A stretch of 64,000 bases of DNA from Betaproteobacteria bacterium HGW-Betaproteobacteria-1 (GCA_002842435.1 PHCX01000002.1:186001-250000), one strand, 5' to 3'; shown: positions 44,960 to 53,185, counted from the first letter of the stretch. Program-made: numbers and translations. The notes: a model not told the origin generated them from the sequence alone.

Positions 44960-45967
44960 ATGAGAATTCTAGTGGTTGGTGGTGCCGGATATATCGGTTC
45001 CCATATGGTCAAGATGCTGCTTGAGCAGGGGCATCGCGTCATCGTCTATGACAACCTGTCTTCCGGCTACCGCGATGCGGTGCTCGGCGGCACGTTTGTG
45101 AAAGGTGACCTGGCCGACCGGGAAAAGCTGGATGATGCTTTCGCCCGGTTGCGGCCGGAGGCGGTGATGCACTTCGCCTCGCATATCCAGGTGGGCGAAT
45201 CCGTGCTGCATCCGGGCAAGTATTACTTCAACAACTTCTCGAACACGCTGAATCTGCTCGACACCATGGTCAAGCATGAGGTGCGGCATTTCATTTTCTC
45301 CTCGACCGCGGCGATCTTCGGCGAACCTGAATACACGCCGATTGACGAGTCGCACCCCAAGCGCCCGCTCAATCCCTATGGCAGGTCGAAGCTGATGGTG
45401 GAAGAGGTGCTGGCCGATTACGAACGCGCCTATGGCATCAAATCGGTCTGTTTGCGCTATTTCAATGCTGCCGGTGCAGACCCGGAAGGCATGCTGGGCG
45501 AGCGCCATGAGCCGGAGACTCACCTGATTCCGCTGGTGCTGCAGGCCATATCAGGCAAGCGCGCCAGCATCCAGGTCTTCGGCCGTGACTACGACACGCC
45601 GGACGGCACCTGCATCCGCGACTATGTACATGTCGTAGATCTGTGCTCGGCGCACCTCCTGGCGTTGCACAATCTGGTCACGACCGGCACCAGCAGCCGC
45701 TACAACCTGGGCAATGGCACCGGCTTTTCCGTGCAGGAGGTCATCCGGGCGGCAGAGCGCGTGACCGGCAGTACCGTCAAGGTGGTCGAGGGCGAGCGCC
45801 GTGCCGGAGACCCGGCGGTGCTGGTGGCGGACGCCACACTGGCCAGGTCCGAGCTAGGCTGGCAACCGCAGTATGCCGATCTCGAGCAGATCATCGCCCA
45901 TGCCTGGCAGTGGGAATACGCCACCTCGCAGATTTCGTTGATGGTGAGCCAGGTGGGCTCCCGCTAG
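44960..45967 (+). CDS. galE: UDP-glucose 4-epimerase
   Basis: 335-aa short-chain dehydrogenase/epimerase: NAD-binding VVGGAGYIGSHMVKMLL, catalytic Ser region FIFSSTAAIFGEP, YxxxK as NPYGRSKLMVEE, LRYFNAAGADP, and IRDYVHVVDLC. Supplies UDP-galactose for EPS. AAGGTGA precedes the ATG. Positioned with galU, forming the sugar-nucleotide supply part of this unit. Confidence 0.95.
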   Translation: MRILVVGGAGYIGSHMVKMLLEQGHRVIVYDNLSSGYRDAVLGGTFVKGDLADREKLDDAFARLRPEAVMHFASHIQVGESVLHPGKYYFNNFSNTLNLLDTMVKHEVRHFIFSSTAAIFGEPEYTPIDESHPKRPLNPYGRSKLMVEEVLADYERAYGIKSVCLRYFNAAGADPEGMLGERHEPETHLIPLVLQAISGKRASIQVFGRDYDTPDGTCIRDYVHVVDLCSAHLLALHNLVTTGTSSRYNLGNGTGFSVQEVIRAAERVTGSTVKVVEGERRAGDPAVLVADATLARSELGWQPQYADLEQIIAHAWQWEYATSQISLMVSQVGSR

Positions 45968-46040
45968 AGCGTAAATTTTTCATGCCGGCAGTGAATGTGC
46001 TGCCGGCCCCAATTATTTTTTAGATGAAGTTCAGGAAATC

Positions 46041-46931
46041 ATGAAAAAAGTGACTAAAGCAGTATTCCCGGTTGCCGGTCTCGGCACCCGTTTTCTTCCG
46101 GCGACCAAGGCCAACCCCAAGGAGATGATGCCGGTGGTAGACAAGCCGTTGATCCAGTATGCGGTTGAAGAGGCGGTTGCCGCCGGCATTACCGACCTGA
46201 TTTTCATCACCGGGCGCAACAAGCGTTCCATCTCCGACCATTTCGACATGGCCTATGAGCTGGAAAACGAACTGGAGCGCAGCGGCAAAAAGCAGTTGCT
46301 GTCGCTGGTGCAGAATATCGTGCCCAGCCATGTCAATTGCATCTATATCCGCCAGACCCGTGCTCTGGGGCTGGGGCATGCCGTCATGCTGGCAAAGCCG
46401 GTAGTTAACGATGACGCCTTTGCCGTGCTGCTGGCCGATGACCTGCTCGACGGCAAGACGCCGGTCATGAAGCAGATGACGGATGCCTATGACTATTACC
46501 GCTGTTCCCTGCTGGCGGTGGAAGATGTGCCGCGCGAACAGACCAAGAGTTACGGCATCGTCCAGAGCCGTGCCATCAACCGGGAAGTCGAGCAAGTGTC
46601 GGCCATCGTCGAAAAGCCGAATCCCGAGGATGCCCCTTCCACGCTGGGCGTTGTTGGCCGCTACATCCTGACGCCGAGGATTTTCCATCACCTTGAGAAC
46701 ATCAAGGCCGGTTCGGGCGGCGAGATCCAGCTGACAGATGCCATCTCCGGACTGATCGGCGAGGAGCAGGTGTTGGCTCATCGATTCAATGGCGTGCGTT
46801 ATGACTGCGGCTCCAAATCCGGCTATCTGGAAGCCACCGTCAAGCTGGGCTTGCGGCACCCGGAATGCGGTGCCGAGTTCCGCGCGATGCTGGAATCCTT
46901 GCTGGCGAAGAAGACCAAGCTGGCTGCTTGA
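46041..46931 (+). CDS. galU: UTP-glucose-1-phosphate uridylyltransferase
   Basis: 296-aa nucleotidyltransferase making UDP-glucose. Signatures: [24 protein letters not shown] at the N-terminus (nucleotide loop [11 protein letters not shown]), [26 protein letters not shown], and GEIQLTDAI. Full length. Works with galE to provide UDP-glucose and UDP-galactose for the EPS. About 70 bp after galE. Confidence 0.96.
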   Translation: MKKVTKAVFPVAGLGTRFLPATKANPKEMMPVVDKPLIQYAVEEAVAAGITDLIFITGRNKRSISDHFDMAYELENELERSGKKQLLSLVQNIVPSHVNCIYIRQTRALGLGHAVMLAKPVVNDDAFAVLLADDLLDGKTPVMKQMTDAYDYYRCSLLAVEDVPREQTKSYGIVQSRAINREVEQVSAIVEKPNPEDAPSTLGVVGRYILTPRIFHHLENIKAGSGGEIQLTDAISGLIGEEQVLAHRFNGVRYDCGSKSGYLEATVKLGLRHPECGAEFRAMLESLLAKKTKLAA

Positions 46932-46939
46932 GGAGTTCC

Positions 46940-48169
46940 ATGTTGTTGACTGACAAGCGGCACTGGCCGGTCCATGTTGTCCGCCTGATCTGCGCCGGCC
47001 CTTTTGTGCTGGCGTCTTCAGGCCATGCGCTGGCAGATGAGGGCGACACCATCAATTTCGCCGTCGGCGCCGATGTGCGTTATGAGGACAACCTGTTCCG
47101 GTTTGAAGATGGCGTCGATACCGACAGCCTGCCGGGCCGCCCGCATAAATCGGACACCATCTACGCCCTGAATGCCGGCATCAAGATCGACAAGCCCTAC
47201 GCCCAGCAGCGCTTCAAACTGGATGTGATGGCGACGCAAAACAAGTTTCAGAGGAACAGTTTTCTCGATTACACCGGCGTGGATTACACGGCGGCCTGGT
47301 TCTGGCACCTGACACCGCGGGTCAGCGGCATCGTGCTGTTGGATCAGCAGCAAAGCCTGGTCGATTTCGGCGATTACCGTACGTTCGACGAGCGCAATAT
47401 CCAGACCAGCCAGTTCCGGCTGTTCTCGATTGATGGTGACCTGGGCGCTGGCTGGCATGCCATCGGCGGCGTCTCTGAAGTGCGCGCGCGCAACAGCCAG
47501 ACCTTTGATGAAGTGGGCGATTACGAGCAGGTCGGCATCGAGCTGGGCGGCAAGTATGTCTCGCGTGCGGACAACTGGGTGTCACTGGTCAGGCGTGAAT
47601 CGAGAGGTAAATACCAGGGCCGCGAGCTGGACCCGCTGGAGCAACTGGACGAAGGTTTTGACCAGAGCGAAACGGAAGCCAAGCTTTACTGGAAGCTGAC
47701 CGGAAAATCCACGGTAGATGCCAAACTCGGCTACCTGGACCGTACCCACGATAATTTTTCTCAACGCGACTACGACGGTGCCGTCGGCAAGCTTGCCTAT
47801 CAGTGGGATGCCACCGGCAAACTGCAGGTCAACGCATCGCTGGGCAGAAACCTGTTCAGCTTTCAGGGTACAACCAACAGCTATTACGTCGCGGATACGC
47901 TATCGATCAGCCCGGTCTGGAAAGTCACGGCCAAAAGCAAATTATGGTTGCGTTACGATCTCAGCGAACGCGACTACCGCGGCCCCATCGTCACCTCAGC
48001 CAAAACTCGCGATGATCTGATGCAAAGCCTAGTATTCGCCGGCGAATGGCGGCCGACCCGGACCGTCACCGTCGGTGCGGCCTTGCAGCGGGATTTGCGT
48101 TCATCCAATATTGATCGCTTTGATTATGATGCCGATTCTGCCAATGTCTATGCCCAGTTGTTGTTCTGA
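46940..48169 (+). CDS. epsL: EpsL-type outer-membrane beta-barrel protein
   Basis: 409 aa with a signal peptide (to about residue 32, SGHALADEG), then a beta-rich protein of alternating polar/hydrophobic strands with many aromatic ends. It ends in a strand with terminal Phe (ANVYAQLLF), a classic outer-membrane barrel insertion signal. It matches the EpsL putative EPS transporters of eps loci. GAGGAG lies before the ATG at 46940. Last gene of the locus, followed by a strong terminator. Confidence 0.83.
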   Translation: MLLTDKRHWPVHVVRLICAGPFVLASSGHALADEGDTINFAVGADVRYEDNLFRFEDGVDTDSLPGRPHKSDTIYALNAGIKIDKPYAQQRFKLDVMATQNKFQRNSFLDYTGVDYTAAWFWHLTPRVSGIVLLDQQQSLVDFGDYRTFDERNIQTSQFRLFSIDGDLGAGWHAIGGVSEVRARNSQTFDEVGDYEQVGIELGGKYVSRADNWVSLVRRESRGKYQGRELDPLEQLDEGFDQSETEAKLYWKLTGKSTVDAKLGYLDRTHDNFSQRDYDGAVGKLAYQWDATGKLQVNASLGRNLFSFQGTTNSYYVADTLSISPVWKVTAKSKLWLRYDLSERDYRGPIVTSAKTRDDLMQSLVFAGEWRPTRTVTVGAALQRDLRSSNIDRFDYDADSANVYAQLLF

Positions 48170-48224
48170 GCTATAGCATCAAGCGATAGCTACAAGGGTT
48201 TTCCCATTTTCTGAAAGATTGAAT

Positions 48225-48251
48225 GGGGGCGGGTCATCCGCCCCGTTTTTT
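48225..48251 (+). terminator. Rho-independent terminator of the EPS locus
   Basis: GGGGCGG / CCGCCCC stem with a 5-nt loop, then GTTTTTT, about 55 bp after the epsL stop. Marks the end of the third eps unit. Confidence 0.9.
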
Positions 48252-48565
48252 ATCGCAAGATTAAGTTAAAAACGTCTTCACATCCTGCGCACCCAAATCT
48301 TTTGGGTGAGTCTTGTCATGAAAGTAGATATAGCGTTTAATCTAATCCACATAGCTTTGATCGGTACGAATCGCATAGTGCTTTACCCGTAACTTGTTGC
48401 GTACTTGGTCAAGCAATTTTGGGGATTGTGTCATGTTGTATTTATCTGAAAATTTAGGGTGTGCGATATTTTTACATCCAATCAATACAAGGCACTACAT
48501 GAATCAATCCCAAATATACATCTTGAAGATGCCTTTTACGGCATTTTTTAGGGTGTCTACTTTAC
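48252..48565. other. AT-rich gene-free stretch before the cassette array
   Basis: No ORF or RNA is recognised. Base composition turns AT-rich here and stays so to about 51.6 kb. A small hairpin ATGCC-N6-GGCAT followed by TTTTT (48529-48549) may be a weak terminator. If an integron platform once lay here, the integrase is gone; an attI site may be present but cannot be identified. Confidence 0.4.
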
Positions 48566-48572
48566 GTTAGGC
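48566..48572 (+). other. Recombination-core-like site GTTAGGC at the array start
   Basis: GTTAGGC matches the integron core site GTTRRRY exactly, 17 nt before the first cassette ORF. It could be the 3' half of an attI or attC site; no clear partner half-site is visible upstream. Confidence 0.45.
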
Positions 48573-48589
48573 TCAAAGCTCACCAGATA

Positions 48590-49276
48590 ATGAATAACGA
48601 GCGCGAATTACTAACTCGCCACTTAAAAGAGCTACTTGAGTTGGTTGAAAACAAAGATTCAGATCTATCACAAGTCCGTCATTGGATTCGATATTGGTGG
48701 TGGGATCATCCAACGGGCGATGAGATAGCCTCTCGCCTTCGTCGTATCGAGCGCCGTTTAGAGTCTCTAGAGCCACAACGCTGTGCACTCGCCGAAGGCG
48801 ACCGCGCAGACCGCATAATGCACCTTGTCACAGGGCTAGAGGGCAAGCACCGTGAAGAAAGGAGGCACATAACAAGCTGGCTTTCTGGCACCAGCCACCT
48901 GACGGTGGTTGATCCATATTTCTTCTCCTTTAGCGGATCCAATAAGATTTACCGAACCCAAGCACAGTACGTTGAGTCTATTATCGAACTTCTACCCAAG
49001 ACGCTCGAATCAATCGAAGTGTTCCATCTACCTGGACCAAACCGAGCAATCTTTTCCAGCATTGAAAAACATTGTCGCAAGAAGAATATTTCTTTGCGTA
49101 ATTGGGGAACAACTGAAGTGCACGACCGTGTTCTCATCAAAAATGAAACTGAAGCCAGAGCACTGGGTACATCATTTGGCGGTCTCGGTAATAAAATAGC
49201 ATTCGTACTCGACCTGCCGCAGGAAGATTTGGAGATATTCCGTCGTGAACTTCATCGCATCAAATCTGTTGCTTAA
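48590..49276 (+). CDS. Cassette ORF 1: PLD-like domain protein
   Basis: 228 aa. N-terminal third is helical and charged (about 1-95); then TSHLTVVDPYFFSF and, near the C-terminus, EVHDRVLIKN (178 onward) followed by ALGTSFGGLGNKIAFVLDLP. The HDR...GTSFxGxGxK arrangement resembles a divergent phospholipase-D-type (HxK...GSxN) site found in some defence-associated proteins. A single HxK-type motif means it would need to dimerise. Its stop lies within an attC-like site. Codon use and base content are more AT-rich than in flanking genes. Function not established. Confidence 0.65.
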   Translation: MNNERELLTRHLKELLELVENKDSDLSQVRHWIRYWWWDHPTGDEIASRLRRIERRLESLEPQRCALAEGDRADRIMHLVTGLEGKHREERRHITSWLSGTSHLTVVDPYFFSFSGSNKIYRTQAQYVESIIELLPKTLESIEVFHLPGPNRAIFSSIEKHCRKKNISLRNWGTTEVHDRVLIKNETEARALGTSFGGLGNKIAFVLDLPQEDLEIFRRELHRIKSVA

Positions 49277-49331
49277 CCCATCCATCAAGCGGGACGCGCT
49301 AAAGCGCGCCCCTTATGTACAACGCTAGGGC
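49271..49331 (+). other. attC-like integron site A
   Basis: GCTTAAC (49271-49277) opens and GCTAGGGC (49324-49331) closes the site. Between them AAGCGGGACGCG and CGCGCCCCTT form the imperfect central stem typical of attC, with an unpaired A/C. About 61 bp, as in short attC sites. The closing core deviates from GTTRRRY at two positions. Confidence 0.65.
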
Positions 49332-49335
49332 TCAA

Positions 49336-49878
49336 GTGGACATTAATCCAAACTGGTCATTGCTGATTTCATGTTTCGCATTGGCAGTTAGTTTCTCGGG
49401 ACTATATTTCCAGCACCTGAGACGAACGCGGAAGGCTTTCGCGTCAACGCTGTGGTGCAAATGCGAGGGCGACAATATGGTCTTAGAAGCTTCGATAAGT
49501 AATCAAGGAAATCGGCCGATTACTATTTCAAGAATATGGTTGCTGTCTCCACTCAATGGCAACATTAGAACCCGGTATGAGTGTCAGTCCATCAATCAAG
49601 CCGCTACCCTGAAGGTGCAACCGATGTCCGCTGAGTTTCTACGCCTACTCTTTCCCTCATTGGATGACATAAGACTGCATGGCATGTATCCGACTATGGA
49701 ACACGATTCGATGACTTACGAACTTTTGTTCTACGTAACTGACGACCGTGGAGTCGAACACTATGCGCAGATGCCAGTGGCTAGGTTGGTTAAGAACGGT
49801 GGAGGCGTTGAGGTCTTGCGAAATTCGGTTCGACTTGTTCCGGGCGCAAAGAATTCTCAACAAGATAAGCGGGGTTAG
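49336..49878 (+). CDS. Cassette ORF 2: single-pass membrane protein, unknown
   Basis: About 180 aa. N-terminal transmembrane helix (about residues 6-27, SLLISCFALAVSFSGLYF) with a soluble domain of mixed beta content after it (MVLEASISNQGNRPITISRIW, VTDDRGVEHYAQMPVARLV). An ATG at 49315 exists but lies inside the attC-like site; GTG at 49336 with AGGG 5 nt upstream is a better start. I recognise no family. The immunoglobulin-like look of the soluble part is only an impression. Confidence 0.55.
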   Translation: MDINPNWSLLISCFALAVSFSGLYFQHLRRTRKAFASTLWCKCEGDNMVLEASISNQGNRPITISRIWLLSPLNGNIRTRYECQSINQAATLKVQPMSAEFLRLLFPSLDDIRLHGMYPTMEHDSMTYELLFYVTDDRGVEHYAQMPVARLVKNGGGVEVLRNSVRLVPGAKNSQQDKRG

Positions 49879-49902
49879 CTCTGATAATCATGGTAGGACA
49901 AG

Positions 49903-50712
49903 ATGATCGGCTCTAGGACTTGTTACTCGCTTGCTCAGTTTCTGGGGCTTCACGAAACTGATTTTGTTGTTGTCTTGCTGGGCAAACATCAACTACATAG
50001 TTCTCTTAGCCATAACCAAATACTTATTGATATCCTCCGTTCCCTCCGCAACGCATCAGATGATCAGCTTCTTTCTCTTCTCGAAGAGGTAGCGCGAACT
50101 GGCGGCGATCTACGGGCCAGAATTAACCCGAAGTATCGTTATGATGAAAGATTCTACGACCTCTCTCGCTGCCTTCAACTAGATGGGTATGTTATTGAGG
50201 ATAAGAAACTAAAGCAGGCCGACCCATCCATCAGTGATGCTCCGCTACTTGAAGATGATCTCATTGAGGCACTAAAAGCGTCAGGCTTATCCGAGGCTAA
50301 AACAGTTGCCAAGAAAATCAATGACTCTTCAGAGTCCTTTCGATCCTCTCCGCCAAATTATAATGCTTGTCTCAATGACATACGTGTCTCGCTAGAAACA
50401 TTGGCTCGCTCAATTGCCTTCACTCGGCAAGCTGCCAATACACCGTCATACGACCAAACCAAATGGGGGGCGATTGTGAGATTTTTGAGGCAAGTCGAGT
50501 TCATCTCGCATGAGGAAGAAAAAGGTCTCGTGGGTGTTTACGGTTTTGTGAGCCCTGGTTCACATCGCTCGCTTGGCATCTCCGAGGAACAAATGGCCCG
50601 CTTGGGAAGATCGCTTGCTCTTGGTATGTGCTGGTTCCTCATTAAGAGCTACCAAAGTGGTCAAAACGCGACGCCCAACAGTCGCTTCGAGCGCCACTCA
50701 CCTTTATGTTAG
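49903..50712 (+). CDS. Cassette ORF 3: abortive-infection-like protein
   Basis: 269 aa, soluble. The second half (about 150-250: YNACLNDIRVSLETLARSIA, GVYGFVSPGSHRSLGISEEQ, LALGMCWFLIKSY) resembles the C-terminal domain of abortive infection (Abi_C) proteins, where a helical bundle ends near a GxH-like motif. The N-terminal half is not recognised. The tail NATPNSRFERHSPLC is read from the attC-like site, a common feature of cassette genes. AGGA precedes the ATG by 5 nt. Family placement is tentative. Confidence 0.58.
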   Translation: MIGSRTCYSLAQFLGLHETDFVVVLLGKHQLHSSLSHNQILIDILRSLRNASDDQLLSLLEEVARTGGDLRARINPKYRYDERFYDLSRCLQLDGYVIEDKKLKQADPSISDAPLLEDDLIEALKASGLSEAKTVAKKINDSSESFRSSPPNYNACLNDIRVSLETLARSIAFTRQAANTPSYDQTKWGAIVRFLRQVEFISHEEEKGLVGVYGFVSPGSHRSLGISEEQMARLGRSLALGMCWFLIKSYQSGQNATPNSRFERHSPLC

Positions 50713-50714
50713 CC
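50673..50714 (+). other. attC-like integron site C (short, degenerate)
   Basis: GCCCAAC (50673-50679) to GTTAGCC (50708-50714), with a small inner hairpin CGCT-TCG-AGCG. Short for an attC and with imperfect outer arms. It lies exactly at the junction of two ORFs, overlapping the end of ORF 3 and ending 5 nt before the ATG of ORF 4. Confidence 0.45.
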
Positions 50715-50719
50715 CAGCA

Positions 50720-51571
50720 ATGAAGCGATACCGCATCCTCCCATTCTTTGATTTCGACACCAGAGTACACACGCTTGTCGATCCCATTGATGAAAAATGG
50801 GAAGAACGCATCAAGGCACAGCACTACAAGAACAGAGAGAACACCATTCTTCGACTCAAAGCGGAATTTGGTGAGCTTCACTTTGAGGTGAAGGTCCAAA
50901 ACTTTATCGATCTTGAAGCAAAACCGATCTCCGTCATCGCATTCCACAATGAGTTCTTTGCTCAAGTGCGAACAGCTTTCGTTATGGGTGCTTACTACCC
51001 AGCTCTTACTGGCGCTTGTGCTCTGGGTGAAAGAATCTTGAACCATCTCATTCTCTCGCTACGGGAGAACTACCGATCTACGCCTGAATACAAAGCCGTC
51101 TATCGCAAAGATTCATTTGATGATTGGAGCCTTGCCATCAATACGCTGCAAGCATGGGATGTGTTGTTGCCTCAGGCCGTTCAGGACTTCCGTGCATTAA
51201 TGCAGCAACGACATAAGGCGATTCATTTCAGTCCGGAGACTGACCACAATGCAAGAGAACTTGCCCTAGAAGCGATCAAGAGTTTGCAAGCCATTATCGG
51301 AGAGCAGTTCTCTGGTTGGGGCCCCCAGCCGTGGTTTATCACTACTATTCCGGGTGAGATATATATCAAGAAGGAATGGGAAACACGGCCGTTCATTGCC
51401 AAGGTATACCTTCCGAACGCATCCTTTGTCGGATACAAACACCGTATTGAGGCAATTCGCCCTCAGGTGCACATTGTCGATCCCGATCACAACACAGATA
51501 CACCGGAGGTGTCGGATGATGAATTTTCCAATTTGCGGCAAGCCTTTAATCAAGGTGGCCAGACGGGCTAA
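50720..51571 (+). CDS. Cassette ORF 4: HEPN-like protein
   Basis: 283 aa. A helical central region (about 80-190) contains MGAYYPALTGACALGERIL and then FRALMQQRHKAIHF, where R164-x4-H169 fits the R-x4-6-H motif of HEPN ribonuclease domains. Many HEPN proteins are RNA-cleaving toxins or defence effectors. The C-terminal part (about 195-260) is beta-like and unrecognised. Its stop lies in the next attC-like site. No antitoxin-like partner (for example a MNT nucleotidyltransferase) is adjacent. Confidence 0.6.
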   Translation: MKRYRILPFFDFDTRVHTLVDPIDEKWEERIKAQHYKNRENTILRLKAEFGELHFEVKVQNFIDLEAKPISVIAFHNEFFAQVRTAFVMGAYYPALTGACALGERILNHLILSLRENYRSTPEYKAVYRKDSFDDWSLAINTLQAWDVLLPQAVQDFRALMQQRHKAIHFSPETDHNARELALEAIKSLQAIIGEQFSGWGPQPWFITTIPGEIYIKKEWETRPFIAKVYLPNASFVGYKHRIEAIRPQVHIVDPDHNTDTPEVSDDEFSNLRQAFNQGGQTG

Positions 51572-51622
51572 CTCATCATTGCACTAGAACTCGTGCTAGT
51601 CTGGTGAATTCAGTCGTTAGGC
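51566..51622 (+). other. attC-like integron site D
   Basis: 57 bp from GGCTAAC (51566-51572) to GTTAGGC (51616-51622), which is an exact GTTRRRY core. Inside, CACTAGA and TCTGGTG pair (one G-T wobble). This is the best-formed attC-like site of the array. Confidence 0.65.
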
Positions 51623-51663
51623 AATAACATCAAAATCAGGTAACACTAGAATCAGTCAGTGCT

Positions 51664-51823
51664 TAATCAAACCGCCCCTTGAAAATCATTTTGCCGCCAA
51701 GCTTCATAAATTACAGCCGTGACCGAATTCGAGAGGTTGAGGCTGCGGCTTTCTGGCAGCATGGGTAATCTCAACCTGTGACTGGCGTCGAATTCGGCGC
51801 GGATTTCTTCCGGCAGGCCGCGC
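51664..51823 (-). pseudogene. Duplicated 3' fragment of trmL
   Basis: 160 bp with only about nine substitutions and no indel relative to 52022-52181, the end of the intact trmL gene 360 bp away. It includes the stop codon (51667-51669) and about 52 codons, still open in frame, but has no start. It lies between two attC-like sites, so it may be carried in a cassette or mark the insertion of the island. Confidence 0.88.
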
Positions 51824-51824
51824 A

Positions 51825-51851
51825 GATCAATGGGGTCAGACTCCATTGATC
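51825..51851. repeat. REP-like palindrome at the end of the trmL fragment
   Basis: GATCAATGG-N9-CCATTGATC, a perfect 9-bp inverted repeat whose loop reads GGTCAGACT. The GGGGTCAGACTCC core resembles REP elements mobilised by REP-associated tyrosine transposases. It sits exactly at the break of similarity with trmL. Confidence 0.6.
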
Positions 51852-51926
51852 GCGTGGTTTGAAGGAGGCAGCCAGATAGTAATCCAGATGTTGGAGGAGC
51901 TTAGTCAAATAATTGGGCTCAGAGTA

Positions 51927-51981
51927 AATTAACATGCAGCGGGCAGGAACTGTGCTCCACCGCTGGTACTAAGTGTTAGGT
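51927..51981 (+). other. attC-like integron site E
   Basis: AATTAAC (51927-51933) to GTTAGGT (51975-51981, exact GTTRRRY), with an inner stem CAGCGG / CCGCTG. Would close a fifth, apparently non-coding cassette (51623-51981) that holds the trmL fragment. It ends about 45 bp before intact trmL. Confidence 0.5.
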
Positions 51982-52025
51982 CATACATCAGAACCGCGTA
52001 GCGCTGGTGTCAGCCAGCACTTTAA

Positions 52026-52490
52026 TCAAACCGCCCCCTGAAAATCATTCTGCCGCCATGCTTCATACAATACAGCCGTGACCGAATTTGAGAGGTTGAG
52101 GCTGCGGCTTTCCGGCAGCATGGGTAATCTCAGCCTGTGGCTGGCGTCGAATTCGGCGCGGATTTCTTCCGGCAGGCCGCGTGTCTCGGGGCCAAAGACA
52201 AACACATCCTCGGCCTGGAAACTATGTTCGGTGTGCCGCGTGCTGCCCTTGGTCGTCAGCGCGAACATGCGTTTGCCGGCCAGTGCCTGCTTGCACGCCT
52301 GCCAGTTCTCATGCACCTGCATGGTGGCGTATTCGTGGTAATCCAGCCCCGCACGTTTCAACTGTGCGTCCTCCAGACTGAAGCCCAGCGGCTTGACCAG
52401 ATGCAGATGGGCGCCGGTGTTGGCGCAGAGGCGGATGATGTTGCCGGTGTTGGGCGGGATTTCGGGTTCGAACAATACGATGTGGAACAT
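52026..52490 (-). CDS. trmL: tRNA (cytidine(34)-2'-O)-methyltransferase TrmL
   Basis: 154-aa SPOUT methyltransferase that 2'-O-methylates the wobble base of tRNA-Leu. MFHIVLFEPEIPPNTGNIIRLCAN at the start, then VFVFGPETRGLPEEIR and RLPMLPESRSLNLSNSV form the trefoil knot. The start at 52490 overlaps the comF stop (TAATG), so translation is coupled; an upstream in-frame ATG lies inside comF. Its 3' 160 bp are duplicated at 51664-51823. Confidence 0.94.
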   Translation of the reverse strand: MFHIVLFEPEIPPNTGNIIRLCANTGAHLHLVKPLGFSLEDAQLKRAGLDYHEYATMQVHENWQACKQALAGKRMFALTTKGSTRHTEHSFQAEDVFVFGPETRGLPEEIRAEFDASHRLRLPMLPESRSLNLSNSVTAVLYEAWRQNDFQGAV

Positions 52491-53185
52491 TATGCGGTCA
52501 GTGTGCGTGCGATAACCCAGCATTCTACATGGGAAGCACCGGCGGCTTTAACGGTTGCAGCCAGTTCATGCAGGCTTGCGCCGGTGGTCATGACGTCGTC
52601 CAGCAGGATGACGCGCTGGCCGGCCAGCGATGTGCCGCATTGAAAAGCGCCGCGCATGTTCTTGATCCGCGCCTTGTGCGGCAGGCTGGCTTGCGGCGGT
52701 GAGAATTTGATGCGGCTGCAGGAATCGACATCCAGCTCAATATTCAGGTTCTTTGCCAGCTGCCGGGCGATCTCCAGCGACTGGTTGAAGCCTCTTTCTG
52801 CCAGGCGTTTCGGATGCAGCGGCATGGGGATGATGCGATGGAACGGCGACAAGTCCTTGAATTTTTCCTGCATCAGCGCGCTGAAGGTCTTGGCGATGTT
52901 CAGGTTTTGTTGATATTTGTAGCGTTGCAGCATGGCATCCAGCGGATAGGCATAGCGAAACAGCGCGCGTGTGCTGTCGAAGGCCGGGGTGGAATTGAGA
53001 CAGTGGCCGCAGATTTGGTTGTGGTGTGAGGGCAGGGCGCATTGCGGACATGCGCCATCCTGATGCCAGGGCAGGTCGATCAGGCATTGCGGGCACAGTG
53101 CGAGCTCGCCGCCATTGCTGCCGGAGCAGAGCATGCAATGCTGTGGAAATAACAATTGATTAAAAATTAATCTATAGTCAATCAA
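52490..53185 (-). CDS. comF: ComF family phosphoribosyltransferase-like protein
   Basis: 231 aa. N-terminal double zinc-finger (CMLCSGSNGGELALCPQC; CPQCALPSHHNQICGHC) and a C-terminal PRPP-binding domain with the signature RVILLDDVMTTGASLHELA. ComF proteins assist DNA uptake in naturally competent bacteria but are also widespread in others. The start appears to be TTG at 53185 with AGAGGAAA about 10 nt upstream. Forms a two-gene unit with trmL, divergent from the biotin operon. Confidence 0.9.
   Translation of the reverse strand: MIDYRLIFNQLLFPQHCMLCSGSNGGELALCPQCLIDLPWHQDGACPQCALPSHHNQICGHCLNSTPAFDSTRALFRYAYPLDAMLQRYKYQQNLNIAKTFSALMQEKFKDLSPFHRIIPMPLHPKRLAERGFNQSLEIARQLAKNLNIELDVDSCSRIKFSPPQASLPHKARIKNMRGAFQCGTSLAGQRVILLDDVMTTGASLHELAATVKAAGASHVECWVIARTLTA

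Noticed and set aside
49874-49880. GTTAGCT after cassette ORF 2 as a further attC core
   Set aside because: No partner half-site or inner stem is visible upstream, so ORFs 2 and 3 may share one cassette or the site has decayed.
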